Assembly: GCA_903923465.1 (NCBI GenBank)
Contig: CAIXXP010000253.1
Location: forward strand, 1 to 42,830
Origin: an uncultured Sphingomonadales bacterium
GTDB taxonomy: Bacteria > Pseudomonadota > Alphaproteobacteria > Sphingomonadales > Sphingomonadaceae
Direction of reading: 5' to 3'
Length of the DNA stretch: 42,830 bases
The notes under the pieces are model-generated. The model did no database searches. It worked only from the letters and a program-made list of their open reading frames with translations, and was not told where the DNA came from. The position numbers and the translations under genes are program-made. Positions 7,790 to 15,933 of the stretch are shown here, piece by piece (positions within the stretch are counted from its first letter, which is position 1; the number at the start of each line of letters is the position of its first letter).

Positions 7790-8042
7790 GGCACTCGCTC
7801 CCGTATTGATGCTTTTGCCGATGCTATCAGAAAACGGGGCCAGCGCACAAAGCTTTCGTGGGCAGATCGCGCGCATCCATCCTTGCATTTCGGCCAAATC
7901 CCGCTAAAGGCCGCCGCTTCCGAATGCTTCTGTCAGATGCGTCCGGAAACCCGCGCGGGAGGGGCTTCGGCCCTGCTTGACCGCATACTCTGAGGTTCTC
8001 CGGTGAGACACCCGGGGCCAACAGGACGAAAGGAGGCCTCTC

Positions 8043-8474
8043 ATGGCCAAGAAAATTGACGGCTATATCAAGCTGCAGGTGAAGGCTGGCGAAGCCAAGC
8101 CGGCACCGCCGATCGGGCCCGCGCTCGGTCAGCGCGGTGTGAACATCATGGAATTCTGCAAGCAGTTCAACGCTGCCACGCAAGAAGTGGAAAAGGGCAC
8201 GCCGCTGCCCACCGTGATCACCGTTTATTCCGACAAGTCGTTCAGCTTCGTCACCAAGACGCCGCCGGCCACCTTCTTCATCAAGCAGGCGCTGGGGCTG
8301 AAGTCCGGTTCGAAGACCCCGGGCAAGGCGAGCGCCGGCACCATCACCCGCACGCAGCTCTCCGAGATTGCGACGCTGAAGATGAAAGACCTGAACGCCA
8401 ACGATATTGAGGCAGCCGCGAAGATCATCGAGGGCTCCGCCCGTTCGATGGGCCTTCAGGTTGTGGAGGGCTGA
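8043..8474 (+). CDS. rplK: 50S ribosomal protein L11
   Basis: 143 aa. '[20 protein letters not shown]' and '[20 protein letters not shown]' are canonical; the C-terminal RNA-binding domain has '[19 protein letters not shown]'. L11 binds the 23S GTPase centre. A strong Shine-Dalgarno (aaaggagg) lies just before the ATG. rplA follows after 4 nt. The 250-nt leader (7790-8042) holds the promoter region of the operon; I could not identify a certain L1-binding site in it. Confidence 0.98.
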   Translation: MAKKIDGYIKLQVKAGEAKPAPPIGPALGQRGVNIMEFCKQFNAATQEVEKGTPLPTVITVYSDKSFSFVTKTPPATFFIKQALGLKSGSKTPGKASAGTITRTQLSEIATLKMKDLNANDIEAAAKIIEGSARSMGLQVVEG

Positions 8475-8478
8475 GACC

Positions 8479-9180
8479 ATGGCAAAGCTGACCAAGAAGC
8501 AGAAGTCCCTCGCCGAGAAGCTGGGCGACAACCAGAAGCTCTATGCCATCGATGATGCCATCAAGCTGCTGAAGGACCTCAAGTCCGCCAAGTTCGACGA
8601 ATCGCTGGAAGTGGCGCTGAACCTCGGCGTCGACCCCCGCCACGCCGACCAGATGGTGCGCGGCATGGTGAGCCTGCCCTCGGGCACCGGCAAGGACGTC
8701 AAGGTTGCCGTGTTCGCGCGCGGTGACAAGGCCGAGGCCGCTCTCGCCGCTGGTGCCGACAAGGTGGGCGCCGAGGATCTGCTGGAAGACATGCAGGCCG
8801 GCAACCTCGATTACGGCCGCGTTATCGCCACGCCCGACATGATGGGCATCGTCGGCCGCCTCGGCAAGGTGCTGGGCCCCAAGGGCCTGATGCCGAACCC
8901 GAAGCTGGGCACCGTGACCCCGAACGTCGCCGAAGCCGTGAAGGCTGCCAAGGGCGGCCAGATCGAGTTCCGCGTCGAGAAGGCCGGTATCATCCACGGC
9001 GGCCTCGGCAAGCTCTCCTTCTCGGACGACGCGCTGCGCGCCAACTTCGACGCTTTCGTTGACGCGATCGTGAAGGCCAAGCCGGCCGGCGCCAAGGGCA
9101 AGTACCTGCGCAAGATCGGCCTGTCCTCGTCGATGGGCCCAGGCCTGAAGATCGACCTCAGCCAGGTGCACGGCGGCTAA
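8479..9180 (+). CDS. rplA: 50S ribosomal protein L1
   Basis: 233 aa from ATG at 8479. Signatures include '[20 protein letters not shown]', '[17 protein letters not shown]', '[20 protein letters not shown]' and the C-terminal '[18 protein letters not shown]'. L1 binds the 23S L1 stalk and, in other bacteria, represses its own rplKA mRNA. An intrinsic terminator follows 30 nt downstream. Confidence 0.98.
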   Translation: MAKLTKKQKSLAEKLGDNQKLYAIDDAIKLLKDLKSAKFDESLEVALNLGVDPRHADQMVRGMVSLPSGTGKDVKVAVFARGDKAEAALAAGADKVGAEDLLEDMQAGNLDYGRVIATPDMMGIVGRLGKVLGPKGLMPNPKLGTVTPNVAEAVKAAKGGQIEFRVEKAGIIHGGLGKLSFSDDALRANFDAFVDAIVKAKPAGAKGKYLRKIGLSSSMGPGLKIDLSQVHGG

Positions 9181-9209
9181 TCACCGCTCGGCCTCAGGCT
9201 GAAAACATC

Positions 9210-9247
9210 GGGGTCGGAAGGGGTTGCTCTTCCGGCCCCTTGTTTTT
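9210..9247 (+). terminator. Intrinsic terminator of rplKA
   Basis: ggggtcggaag pairs with cttccggcccc around a short loop, followed by ttgttttt. It lies 29 nt after the rplA stop on the plus strand: a clear Rho-independent terminator. Confidence 0.85.
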
Positions 9248-9358
9248 GGGCTGAGTGCAATGGGGGTTTGAAGAAGGCGGAGAAGGGACAGTCTTGAGGC
9301 CTTAGGCCCCAAACCCCATTACTGTCGGCATTGCGCCCCACCTCAGCGTCGTGCCAAT

Positions 9359-9465
9359 AGCCTGCGGCGCGGAGAGTTTGTACGGGACGTCGCCTTTGGC
9401 GCAGCCTCTCGCCGGAAGACGTGACGGGGTACAGGGGCGAGCCCCTGCATACTTCCCTTTCCCTC
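9359..9465 (+). repeat. Dispersed intergenic repeat, copy 1
   Basis: About 107 nt that align without gaps over most of their length to 11879-11985. Shared blocks include agcctgcgg, tctcgccgg-agac and the hairpin caggggcgagcccctg near the right end, followed by a pyrimidine-rich stretch. It lies between the rplA terminator and the 3' end of yqgE; nothing else is seen in the gap 9248-9483. Confidence 0.75.
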
Positions 9466-9483
9466 AACCCCTGACACGAACCC

Positions 9484-10089
9484 TCAAGCCCGCCCGGTAA
9501 CATTCGCCAGCAGCGCCGGGTCGATCCCTTCGGCCTTCCACGCCTTGTTCCACCGCTCGGCGGCCGGCGTATCGAACAGGATGCGCCCGCGCCCCTGCGC
9601 CGCATACCAGCCGTGGTGGCGCATTTCGCCATCGAGTTGCCCCGCGCCCCAGCCGGCATAGCCTAGCGCCACCAGCCACTGCGCCGGCCCGCGCCCTTCG
9701 GCGATGGCCACCAGCACATCGCGCGAGGCCGAGAGCGACCATTGGTCGCACACCGCCAGCGAGGCGGCCTCATCGGGGTCGGTCGGGCTCACCCACTCCG
9801 GGCTGTGCAGCACGAAGCCGCGGCCGCTTTCCACCGGGCCGCCCATCAGCACACCGCAATCGGGCGCCACGCCGGGGTCGATGCCCAGGTCCTCCAGCAG
9901 CGGGTGCAGGGTGATACCATCGAGCAGCGTATCAATGCCGATGCCCAGCGCGCCATTGGCGTCGTGGATGCATAGGGCGACAACCGCCCCGGCAAAGCGC
10001 GGATCGGGCATGCCCGGCATGGCCAGCAGCAGGCGGCCGGCAAGATAGCTGGCACCGGTGGGCTCAGGCGTGGTGGGGGCGGGGCTCAT
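9484..10089 (-). CDS. YqgE/AlgH family protein
   Basis: 201 aa. The start 'LAGRLLLAMPGMPDPRFAGA' and 'VVALCIHDANGALGIGIDT' is the YqgE/AlgH signature (LIA.P.M.D..F...V), followed by 'VLMGGPVESGRGFVLHSPEW' and 'LVALGYAGWGAGQLDGEM'. The family is named after a regulator of alginate synthesis, but the biochemical role is unclear. Full length. The 3' end abuts repeat copy 1. Confidence 0.93.
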   Translation of the reverse strand: MSPAPTTPEPTGASYLAGRLLLAMPGMPDPRFAGAVVALCIHDANGALGIGIDTLLDGITLHPLLEDLGIDPGVAPDCGVLMGGPVESGRGFVLHSPEWVSPTDPDEAASLAVCDQWSLSASRDVLVAIAEGRGPAQWLVALGYAGWGAGQLDGEMRHHGWYAAQGRGRILFDTPAAERWNKAWKAEGIDPALLANVTGRA

Positions 10090-10201
10090 GGCCTCAAGGT
10101 AGGGTCGGGGAGGGCGCTTGGGAAGGGGTGGCGGCGGGTTTGCACCGGGTACGTTTCACCGCAAGCGCCATGGTGTGCCCCAACAGGCCGCGCCAAGGGC
10201 G

Positions 10202-10867
10202 TCAAGGGGCGGGTGGCAGGGGCTTCCCGCGCGGCGGCATTTCAACAGGGCGCGGCGAAGCGAGGTTCAGCACCGAATAACACTCCACCACCAGTGCCAA
10301 CGGCCCGCCATCGGGCAGGCGCAGCAGGGCGCGGTGGGTAAGCACGGTTCGCGAGGGGCAGCCGTCGCCCCGCCCACGCAGGCTGGCGAGCGGCTCGCGG
10401 GCGAAGTGCAGCGGCGCGACCACCTTGCCGAAAGGCGTATCCGTGCTCGCCAGCGCGGCGTTCATCGCTGGCGTGAGGCGTCCGGGCACATACCAGTTAT
10501 GCGCCTCTGACAGGGTGCCGAGGCTGCAAGCGAGCCGGACATGGCGATAACCCAGCGCCTCACCGCGCCCCACGCCCAGCAGGCTGCGTACATCGGCCGG
10601 CAGCACAGCATCATGGCCAGCGACCAATCGCGCGGTGATCGCCTCATGCTCGGCGCCGGTGAGCTGCCCACACCAGCCCTCCAGCGCCCTGGTGGCGCTG
10701 GGCTGGGCGGCAAGCGCAGCCTCGAACCGGGTGAGCTGCGCAGCTTCCCGCCGAGCTTCGCTGCGGGCTTCGCGAGCGGAGACGTGTGAGTGCGCCAGAG
10801 CCGGGACGGGACCCAGCACAACCTGCGCCCCCATCCACAGCGCAACGCCCGCCCTGCGCCGCGTCAT
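10202..10867 (-). CDS. Secreted protein resembling chorismate lyase/UTRA fold
   Basis: 221 aa. N-terminus 'MTRRRAGVALWMGAQVVLGP' followed by 'VPALAHS' looks like a signal peptide (cut after ALA). The core 'RHVRLACSLGTLSEAHNWYV', 'RLTPAMNAALASTDTPFGKV' and 'VLTHRALLRL' resembles the chorismate--pyruvate lyase fold (arginine, long beta sheet, 'TDTPFG' turn), but this is by eye. Its ATG (10867-10865) overlaps the TGA of the upstream CinA-like gene (ATGA), so translation is coupled. True function unknown; UbiC itself is cytoplasmic, so an export signal would be unexpected. Confidence 0.55.
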   Translation of the reverse strand: MTRRRAGVALWMGAQVVLGPVPALAHSHVSAREARSEARREAAQLTRFEAALAAQPSATRALEGWCGQLTGAEHEAITARLVAGHDAVLPADVRSLLGVGRGEALGYRHVRLACSLGTLSEAHNWYVPGRLTPAMNAALASTDTPFGKVVAPLHFAREPLASLRGRGDGCPSRTVLTHRALLRLPDGGPLALVVECYSVLNLASPRPVEMPPRGKPLPPAP

Positions 10868-11658
10868 ATCCCCCCCGGCACCGGATCGCGCCCGGCCGCC
10901 ACCAGCCCGGCCACCAGCGCCTGGGTGCAGGTGGCCAGCAGCGCCGCATCCACCGAGCGGATGACGAAATTGGCCCCGGTCTTCCCCTCGCGAAAGAAGG
11001 GGTAGGAGCCGATCTGGCAGCCTTCGTGAGCCTTTTCCGTGGTGCGCAGCAGTTCGGCGATCTCGCTTTCCGCCACCCAGCAGCCCACGGTCTCGCTCAG
11101 CAGCGGCTGCCCGCCCTCCAGCGTGCCCGACAGGCCATCGAGCATGCCGGCGGTGATGTTCGGCACGCCGGCCATCAGGAAAATGTTGTTCCAGCGAATG
11201 CCCGGCGCGCCGGAATAGCGGTTGGGGATGAGGCTGGAGCCTTGCGGCATGCGGGCCATGCGCAAACGCGCCTCGGTAAGGCCGCCGCGCGTCGCGTAAT
11301 AACCCTCCAGAATGGTCCGCGCCTCGGGATGCACCTCCACGGCCACGCCCAGCGCCTCGGCCACCGCGTCCACGGTGATGTCATCGTGGGTGGGGCCGAT
11401 GCCGCCGGTGGTGAACAGATAGTCGTTGCGCGCCCGCAGCGCATTCACCGCCTCGACGATGGCGGCGGTGTCGTCGGCCACCACCCGCACCTCGCGCAGG
11501 CGGATGCCCTGGACGCCCAGCCAGATGGCGACCTGCGCGATGTTCTTGTCATGCGTGCGGCCGGAGAGAATCTCGTCGCCGATGACAATGAGCGCGGCGG
11601 TGAACACGCGCGGGCGCGGCGCGGTGGGGGTGGCGGAGGGCGAATCGTTCATCGCCAT
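10864..11658 (-). CDS. CinA-like protein, molybdopterin-binding domain (competence/damage-inducible)
   Basis: 264 aa. 'TAALIVIGDEILSGRTHDKN' and 'YLFTTGGIGPTHDDITVDAV' are the MoCF-domain motifs of CinA N-terminal proteins, followed by 'AEALGVAVEVHPEA' and 'PNRYSGAPGIRWNN'. The C-terminal nicotinamide-nucleotide amidase domain of full CinA is absent, as in many stand-alone homologues. Related proteins hydrolyse ADP-ribose or act on nicotinamide nucleotides. The first ATG (11658) is used here; ATG at 11652 is as likely. Confidence 0.85.
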   Translation of the reverse strand: MAMNDSPSATPTAPRPRVFTAALIVIGDEILSGRTHDKNIAQVAIWLGVQGIRLREVRVVADDTAAIVEAVNALRARNDYLFTTGGIGPTHDDITVDAVAEALGVAVEVHPEARTILEGYYATRGGLTEARLRMARMPQGSSLIPNRYSGAPGIRWNNIFLMAGVPNITAGMLDGLSGTLEGGQPLLSETVGCWVAESEIAELLRTTEKAHEGCQIGSYPFFREGKTGANFVIRSVDAALLATCTQALVAGLVAAGRDPVPGGI

Positions 11659-11746
11659 GGGTTAGGGCAAAATGGCCGGGGCTGCCACTGGGGGCGTGTT
11701 GGCGGGGCGAAGGGGGGGTGAGTTCTGAGGGGTGGCGCTTGACGCG

Positions 11747-11768
11747 CCGGTTCCTCCAGAGGAACCGG
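11747..11768. repeat. Short perfect hairpin in the gap before cinA
   Basis: ccggttcctc and gaggaaccgg pair perfectly around a central ca. It lies upstream of the minus-strand cinA gene in the 550-nt gap 11659-12208. It has no T-run. The gap also holds repeat copy 2 and a terminator for rimO. Confidence 0.55.
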
Positions 11769-11878
11769 TTGGTTCGCCAAACCCCGGCCACCCCCCCGGC
11801 CAACCCCCCGGAACACCTCTCGGCGATAGGGGGTGGAGGACGTCGCGGGCGATCCCCCTGCCGCGCGGCGGCCGTGAA

Positions 11879-11985
11879 AGCCTGCGGTGCGGAGATGTGG
11901 GGAGTTCCGGTGCCCTTGGCATACCCTCTCGCCGGGAGACGGTATGGGGTGCAGGGGGGTAACCCCCTGCGTTTTCCTTTTCCCT
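11879..11985 (+). repeat. Dispersed intergenic repeat, copy 2
   Basis: Matches 9359-9465 at a constant offset of 2520 nt in the same orientation. The hairpin near its right end (gcaggggg gtaa ccccctgc) is an 8-bp stem closed by a GNRA-type GTAA loop. In copy 1 the stem sequence differs but still pairs, which points to selection for structure or transposition of a structured element. Confidence 0.75.
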
Positions 11986-12018
11986 TCCCCGATTACGTCC
12001 GGAAGAACGATCCGGCAG

Positions 12019-12048
12019 AAAAAAGGCCCGGCTGTTGCCAGCCGGGCC
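12019..12048 (-). terminator. Intrinsic terminator of rimO
   Basis: On the minus strand, ggcccggctg pairs perfectly with cagccgggcc around a 4-nt loop and is followed by TTTTTT. It lies about 160 nt beyond the rimO stop (12209). The stretch 12049-12208 has no supported gene. Confidence 0.88.
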
Positions 12049-12208
12049 ATGAAAGTTTTGGGAGAGGATGCCTGAAAGGCCTGTTCCTTAGGCCCGAATC
12101 CGGCTCATGCTGCAAGTGCGAAAACCGCCACTATGGTTGCAAAAACCGCAACGATGGCTCGGCGCGAGCAACCAGCCGGGCCGCCACCCGGCGCAATTCC
12201 GCGGTTTT

Positions 12209-13588
12209 CTAGCCCCGGGTGATCACGCCGAACAGGTCGTGTTCGTCGGCATCCTCAACCAGAATTTCGACGATATCGCCCGGCGCCAGCGTCGCGGGCA
12301 CGTTGCGCAACAGCACCTGCCCATCGATTTCCGGCGCGTCGGCCTGCGAGCGGCCGGTGGCGCCGATGTCGCCATCCTCGTCCGGCTCGCCCACCTCGTC
12401 GATGATGACGGGCAGGGTGCGCCCCACCTTGGCCGCGAGTTTGGCCGCGCTGATCGCCTCGGTCTTCGCCATGATCCGGGCGTAACGCTCCTCCTTCACC
12501 GCCTCGGGCACGGCGCCGGGCAAATCATTTGCCGGGGCGCCCGCCACCGGTTCAAACCGGAAGGCGCCAACGCGGTCGAGCTGCGCCTCATCCAGCCAGT
12601 CGAGCAGATATTGGAAGTCGGCCTCGGTTTCGCCGGGAAAACCAACGACGAAGCTGGAGCGGATGGCGATGTCCGGGCAGATTGCCCGCCAGCTTTTCAG
12701 CCGCTCGAGCACCTTGGCCTCGTTGGCCGGGCGCTTCATCGCGCGCAGCACGCTGGGCGCGGCATGCTGGAACGGGATGTCTAGATAGGGCGTCAGCAGC
12801 CCGTCGGCCATCAGCGGAATCACGGCGTCGACATGCGGGTAGGGATAGACATAGTGCAGCCGCACCCATGGCGCCGCCCCCTGCGGCGTGCGCAATTGCC
12901 CCAGCTCGCGGGCGAGGTCGGTCATATGCGCGCGCACTTGGTGCCCGTGCCACTCGCGGCTTTCGTGGCGCGTATCCACACCATAGGCCGAGGTGTCCTG
13001 GCTGATCACCAGCAGCTCCCGCGTGCCCGCCGCCACCAGCTTTTCCGCCTCGCGCAGCACCGCGTCGATCCGCCGGCTGACCAGCCCCCCGCGCAGTTGC
13101 GGGATGATGCAAAAGGCGCAAGCATGGTTGCACCCTTCCGAGATCTTCAGATAGCTATAGTGGCGCGGGGTCAGCTTGATGTCGGTTTCGCTCGGCTGCG
13201 GGATCAGGTCGATGAACGGCCCGCGCGAGGGCGGCGCCGCCTCATGCACCGCCTCCACCACCGCCTCATACTGATGCGCCCCGGTCACGGCCAGCACGGC
13301 GGGAAAGCGGGCGCGGATCGCCTCGGCCTCATTGCCCATGCAGCCGGTGACGATGACGCGCCCGTTCTCGGCAATCGCCTCGCCAATGGCGGCCAGGCTT
13401 TCCTCCTTGGCCGAATCGAGAAAGCCGCAGGTGTTGACCAGCACGACATCGGCGCCGGCATAATCCGCGCTCATGGCATAGCCATCGGCGCGCAGACGGG
13501 TGAGGATGCGCTCGCTATCAACCAGCGCCTTCGGGCAGCCGAGGCTGACCATGCCCACTTTCGGGCTGTCGGGAATATGTGTTGCCAT
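12209..13588 (-). CDS. rimO: Ribosomal protein S12 methylthiotransferase RimO
   Basis: 459 aa from ATG at 13588. A radical-SAM MTTase that adds a methylthio group to Asp of S12. The N-terminal UPF0004 domain has '[20 protein letters not shown]' with cysteines also in '[14 protein letters not shown]' and 'VTGCMGN', ligands of the auxiliary 4Fe-4S cluster. The radical SAM motif 'CNHACAFC' lies at about residues 151-158, and the C-terminal TRAM domain ends '[19 protein letters not shown]'. The 'SLGCPKA' motif separates RimO from MiaB. Upstream in-frame starts (to 13627) are possible but less likely. Confidence 0.95.
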   Translation of the reverse strand: MATHIPDSPKVGMVSLGCPKALVDSERILTRLRADGYAMSADYAGADVVLVNTCGFLDSAKEESLAAIGEAIAENGRVIVTGCMGNEAEAIRARFPAVLAVTGAHQYEAVVEAVHEAAPPSRGPFIDLIPQPSETDIKLTPRHYSYLKISEGCNHACAFCIIPQLRGGLVSRRIDAVLREAEKLVAAGTRELLVISQDTSAYGVDTRHESREWHGHQVRAHMTDLARELGQLRTPQGAAPWVRLHYVYPYPHVDAVIPLMADGLLTPYLDIPFQHAAPSVLRAMKRPANEAKVLERLKSWRAICPDIAIRSSFVVGFPGETEADFQYLLDWLDEAQLDRVGAFRFEPVAGAPANDLPGAVPEAVKEERYARIMAKTEAISAAKLAAKVGRTLPVIIDEVGEPDEDGDIGATGRSQADAPEIDGQVLLRNVPATLAPGDIVEILVEDADEHDLFGVITRG

Positions 13589-13666
13589 GATCGTGCCGCC
13601 CATAGGCCGAATTGTGCTCCGCGTCACCTGCCACTATAAGGGCGCCCAAACAGGGGAGACGGGGTG

Positions 13667-14080
13667 ATGGGGCATATCAATTTTGTGGCGGTTCTGCTGG
13701 CGGCGGTGGCGGCCTATGCGGTGGGCGCTTTGTGGTACGGCGTGCTGTTCGGCAAGGCCTGGCGCGCCGCGCTGGGAATCGTGCCGGGCCAGTCGCCCAA
13801 GGTGGGCCCAAAGGTGGGTATGCCCGCGATGCTGGGCGGCCATTTCGTGCTGATCCTGCTCTCGGCGCTGTTGCTCGGGCACAATTTCGCCCGCCTGCCG
13901 GGCATTCCCGGCCACCTCTATTTCATGATGTCCGGCGGGATTGCGGCCTTCTTCGTCGTGCCGGCGCTGTGGATCAACTACCTCTATCAGGGGCAGTCGC
14001 GGAAGCTGGCGCTGATTGATGCCGGGCACTGGATCACCGCCTATTTGGCGATGGGCACGGTGTTCTGGGCCCTGCGCTGA
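13667..14080 (+). CDS. DUF1761 membrane protein
   Basis: 137 aa with four hydrophobic segments. 'HINFVAVLLAAVAAYAVGAL' followed by 'WYGVLFGKAW' at the start is the DUF1761 signature (N-(F/Y)-A-V...WYG..FGK.W). ATG at 13667 follows a ggggag at 13653-13658; GTG at 13664 is also in frame. Role unknown. It is divergent from rimO and convergent with the M23 peptidase gene, ending 10 nt from it. Confidence 0.82.
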   Translation: MGHINFVAVLLAAVAAYAVGALWYGVLFGKAWRAALGIVPGQSPKVGPKVGMPAMLGGHFVLILLSALLLGHNFARLPGIPGHLYFMMSGGIAAFFVVPALWINYLYQGQSRKLALIDAGHWITAYLAMGTVFWALR

Positions 14081-14089
14081 AGCCGGGCT

Positions 14090-15073
14090 TTATTCCCCCG
14101 CGCCCCGTGCGGCCAGGGCCCTGCCGGTGACAGCCGGCAGTTCGGGCACGGGGTCGACCGGGCGGTTGGCGCGGCGCAGCTCGAAGTGCAGCTCGTCGCG
14201 CTTGGCCTTGCCGCTGTGGCCGATCAGGCCGATGCGCTCGCCCGAGCGGACATGGTCGCCCTGCGCCACGGTGATCTTGCCGAGGAAGCCATAGGCGGTT
14301 TGCCAGCCGTTCTTGTGGTCGATCAACACCAGCCGGCCGAAGCTTTCGGGCTCCTGCCCGGCAAAGATCACCTCGCCACCGGCACTGGCGCGAACCGGCG
14401 CACCGACAGTGCCGGCAATGTCGATGCCGTCGTGATAGTTGGGGTTGCCCCGGCTGACGAAGCGCCGCAACACCTGGCCGGAGGCGGGCCAGATAAACTG
14501 GGCATCGGCATCAACCTTGCCGGCGCGCGCGGCGGGGGCGGTGGCATCAGCGGTGGCGGCACTGTCCGTCGCCCGCTTCGCCGATGGCACCACGCTGCCG
14601 CTGGCCAGCCGGGTCTGTGCCCTGGTGGCGGTTTGAGTGGCGGTGATCGTCGGGATCAGCAGCTTCTGCCCCGGTTCCACCTCTGCATCAGGATCCAGCC
14701 CGTTGGCCGTGGCGATGGCCGAGAAGGGCACGCCATAGTGATAGGCGATGTCAAAGCCGGTCTCGCCCTTGGCCACGGTGTGGTGGCGGGTGCGCGGCAG
14801 GCGCAGGCGCTGCCCCTCGCGCAGGCCATAGGGTTCCTTCAGGCTATTGGCCTCGATAATCAGCACGCGGGCCACATGGGCGCGGTTGGCCACGCCGCCC
14901 AGCGTTTCGCCAGCCTTCACCACATGCACGGCCTCCAGCTGTGGCGAGGCGTCGTCATCGTCATCTTCCACCGTATCGGCGGCAAGGCTGCGGGCGGCGG
15001 GTTTGTGCGCGACCTCCTTCGCGGTGGGCCGCTCGGCTGCGGCAGGCCGCGCCAGTGCGGGCCCTGCCACCAC
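14090..15073 (-). CDS. LysM-M23 peptidoglycan peptidase (NlpD/EnvC-like); start disrupted by a probable 1-nt slip
   Basis: The 327 readable codons hold two LysM modules ('VHVVKAGETLGGVANRAHVA' and 'HHTVAKGETGFDIAYHYGVP') and a C-terminal M23 lysostaphin-like domain ('SRGNPNYHDGIDIAGTVGAP', 'IDHKNGWQTAYGFL', 'VRSGERIGLIGHSGKAKRDE', 'LHFELRR'). It acts on or regulates peptidoglycan in the periplasm. The best in-frame start is a GTG at 15073, which leaves only half a signal peptide. One more G in the C6/G6 run at 15115-15120 would join it to ATGATG at 15136-15141, overlapping the surE stop, and give a full signal peptide. See findings. Confidence 0.85.
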   Translation of the reverse strand: MVAGPALARPAAAERPTAKEVAHKPAARSLAADTVEDDDDDASPQLEAVHVVKAGETLGGVANRAHVARVLIIEANSLKEPYGLREGQRLRLPRTRHHTVAKGETGFDIAYHYGVPFSAIATANGLDPDAEVEPGQKLLIPTITATQTATRAQTRLASGSVVPSAKRATDSAATADATAPAARAGKVDADAQFIWPASGQVLRRFVSRGNPNYHDGIDIAGTVGAPVRASAGGEVIFAGQEPESFGRLVLIDHKNGWQTAYGFLGKITVAQGDHVRSGERIGLIGHSGKAKRDELHFELRRANRPVDPVPELPAVTGRALAARGAGE

Positions 15074-15137
15074 GCCCGCACCGAGCCCCGTCGTGCCCAG
15101 CAGCGCCGCCAGCGCCCCCCATGTGCCCGCGCGCGCA

Positions 15138-15902
15138 TCATGCGGAAAAGGCCGCGCGCAGCGACGCCAGCGAGGCGTCGTGGGTCAGGTCGAGATGCAT
15201 CGGGGTCACGGCAACAAAGCCATCGGCAATGGCCTCCAGATCGCTGTCATGACCCGGGCTATGCTCGATGCCATAGAGGCCGAACCAGTAATATGTGTAG
15301 CCGCGCGGATCCGTCGATTCCACAACAGACCCGCGCGCGTAATCGTGAAAACCCTGACGTGCCACCCGAATACCCCTTACCTGTTCGCTGGCAACAGGTG
15401 GAAAGTTTATATTGATCAACGTCCGCGGCGTATAGGGGGTGTTAAGTAGTGGCCGCAGGACTTTTCCACCCCATTTTGCCGCCGCATCAAAAGATACCGT
15501 ATCTCCGGCCCCCTCTTTTGCATAAACCTGGCTCAGCGCGATGGAACGGATGCCCGCCAGCGTGCCCTCCATGGCGGCGGCCACCGTGCCCGAATAGGTC
15601 ACATCATCACCCAGATTGGCACCCCGGTTCACGCCCGAAAGAATAAGGTCCGGCGGCGCAGGCAGCAGTTTCTTCAGCGCCATGGTCACCGCGTCGGTCG
15701 GCGTGCCGGAAACCGAGAAGCGCCGGGGCCCATGCTCGCGCAGGCGCACCGGCCGGGTGAGGGTGAGCGAATGGCCGGCGCCCGATTGCTCCTCCGCCGG
15801 GGCGCAGATCCACACATCGTCCGACAGCTCGGCGGCGATGGCCTCCAGCACGGCGAGGCCGGGTGCGTTGATGCCATCGTCATTGGTCAGCAGGATGCGC
15901 AT
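15138..15902 (-). CDS. surE: 5'/3'-nucleotidase SurE
   Basis: 254 aa from ATG at 15902. 'MRILLTNDDGINAPGLAVLE' contains the metal-binding Asp-Asp pair of SurE; 'SGVNRGANLGDDVTYSGTVA' and 'AMEGTLAGIRSIALS' follow. SurE is a metal-dependent nucleoside monophosphate phosphatase, often beside the isoaspartate methyltransferase pcm and nlpD in other bacteria. Here the downstream partner is the LysM-M23 (nlpD-like) gene, whose ATGATG overlaps the surE stop. serS lies 31 nt upstream on the same strand, so serS-surE-M23 is likely one operon. Confidence 0.95.
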   Translation of the reverse strand: MRILLTNDDGINAPGLAVLEAIAAELSDDVWICAPAEEQSGAGHSLTLTRPVRLREHGPRRFSVSGTPTDAVTMALKKLLPAPPDLILSGVNRGANLGDDVTYSGTVAAAMEGTLAGIRSIALSQVYAKEGAGDTVSFDAAAKWGGKVLRPLLNTPYTPRTLININFPPVASEQVRGIRVARQGFHDYARGSVVESTDPRGYTYYWFGLYGIEHSPGHDSDLEAIADGFVAVTPMHLDLTHDASLASLRAAFSA

Positions 15903-15933
15903 CTGGCGCCTTTCGGTTGGCGGGAAGGGACGG

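Noticed and set aside
7790..8042. L1-binding autoregulatory site in the rplK leader
   Set aside because: Expected from other bacteria, but I could not match a defined secondary structure here with confidence.
12100..12205. Hydrophobic minus-strand frame ending in Ala-Val-Phe-Ala-Leu-Ala-Ala after rimO
   Set aside because: Looks like a small membrane protein but has no ATG, GTG or TTG start and lies in the rimO 3' leader before a terminator.
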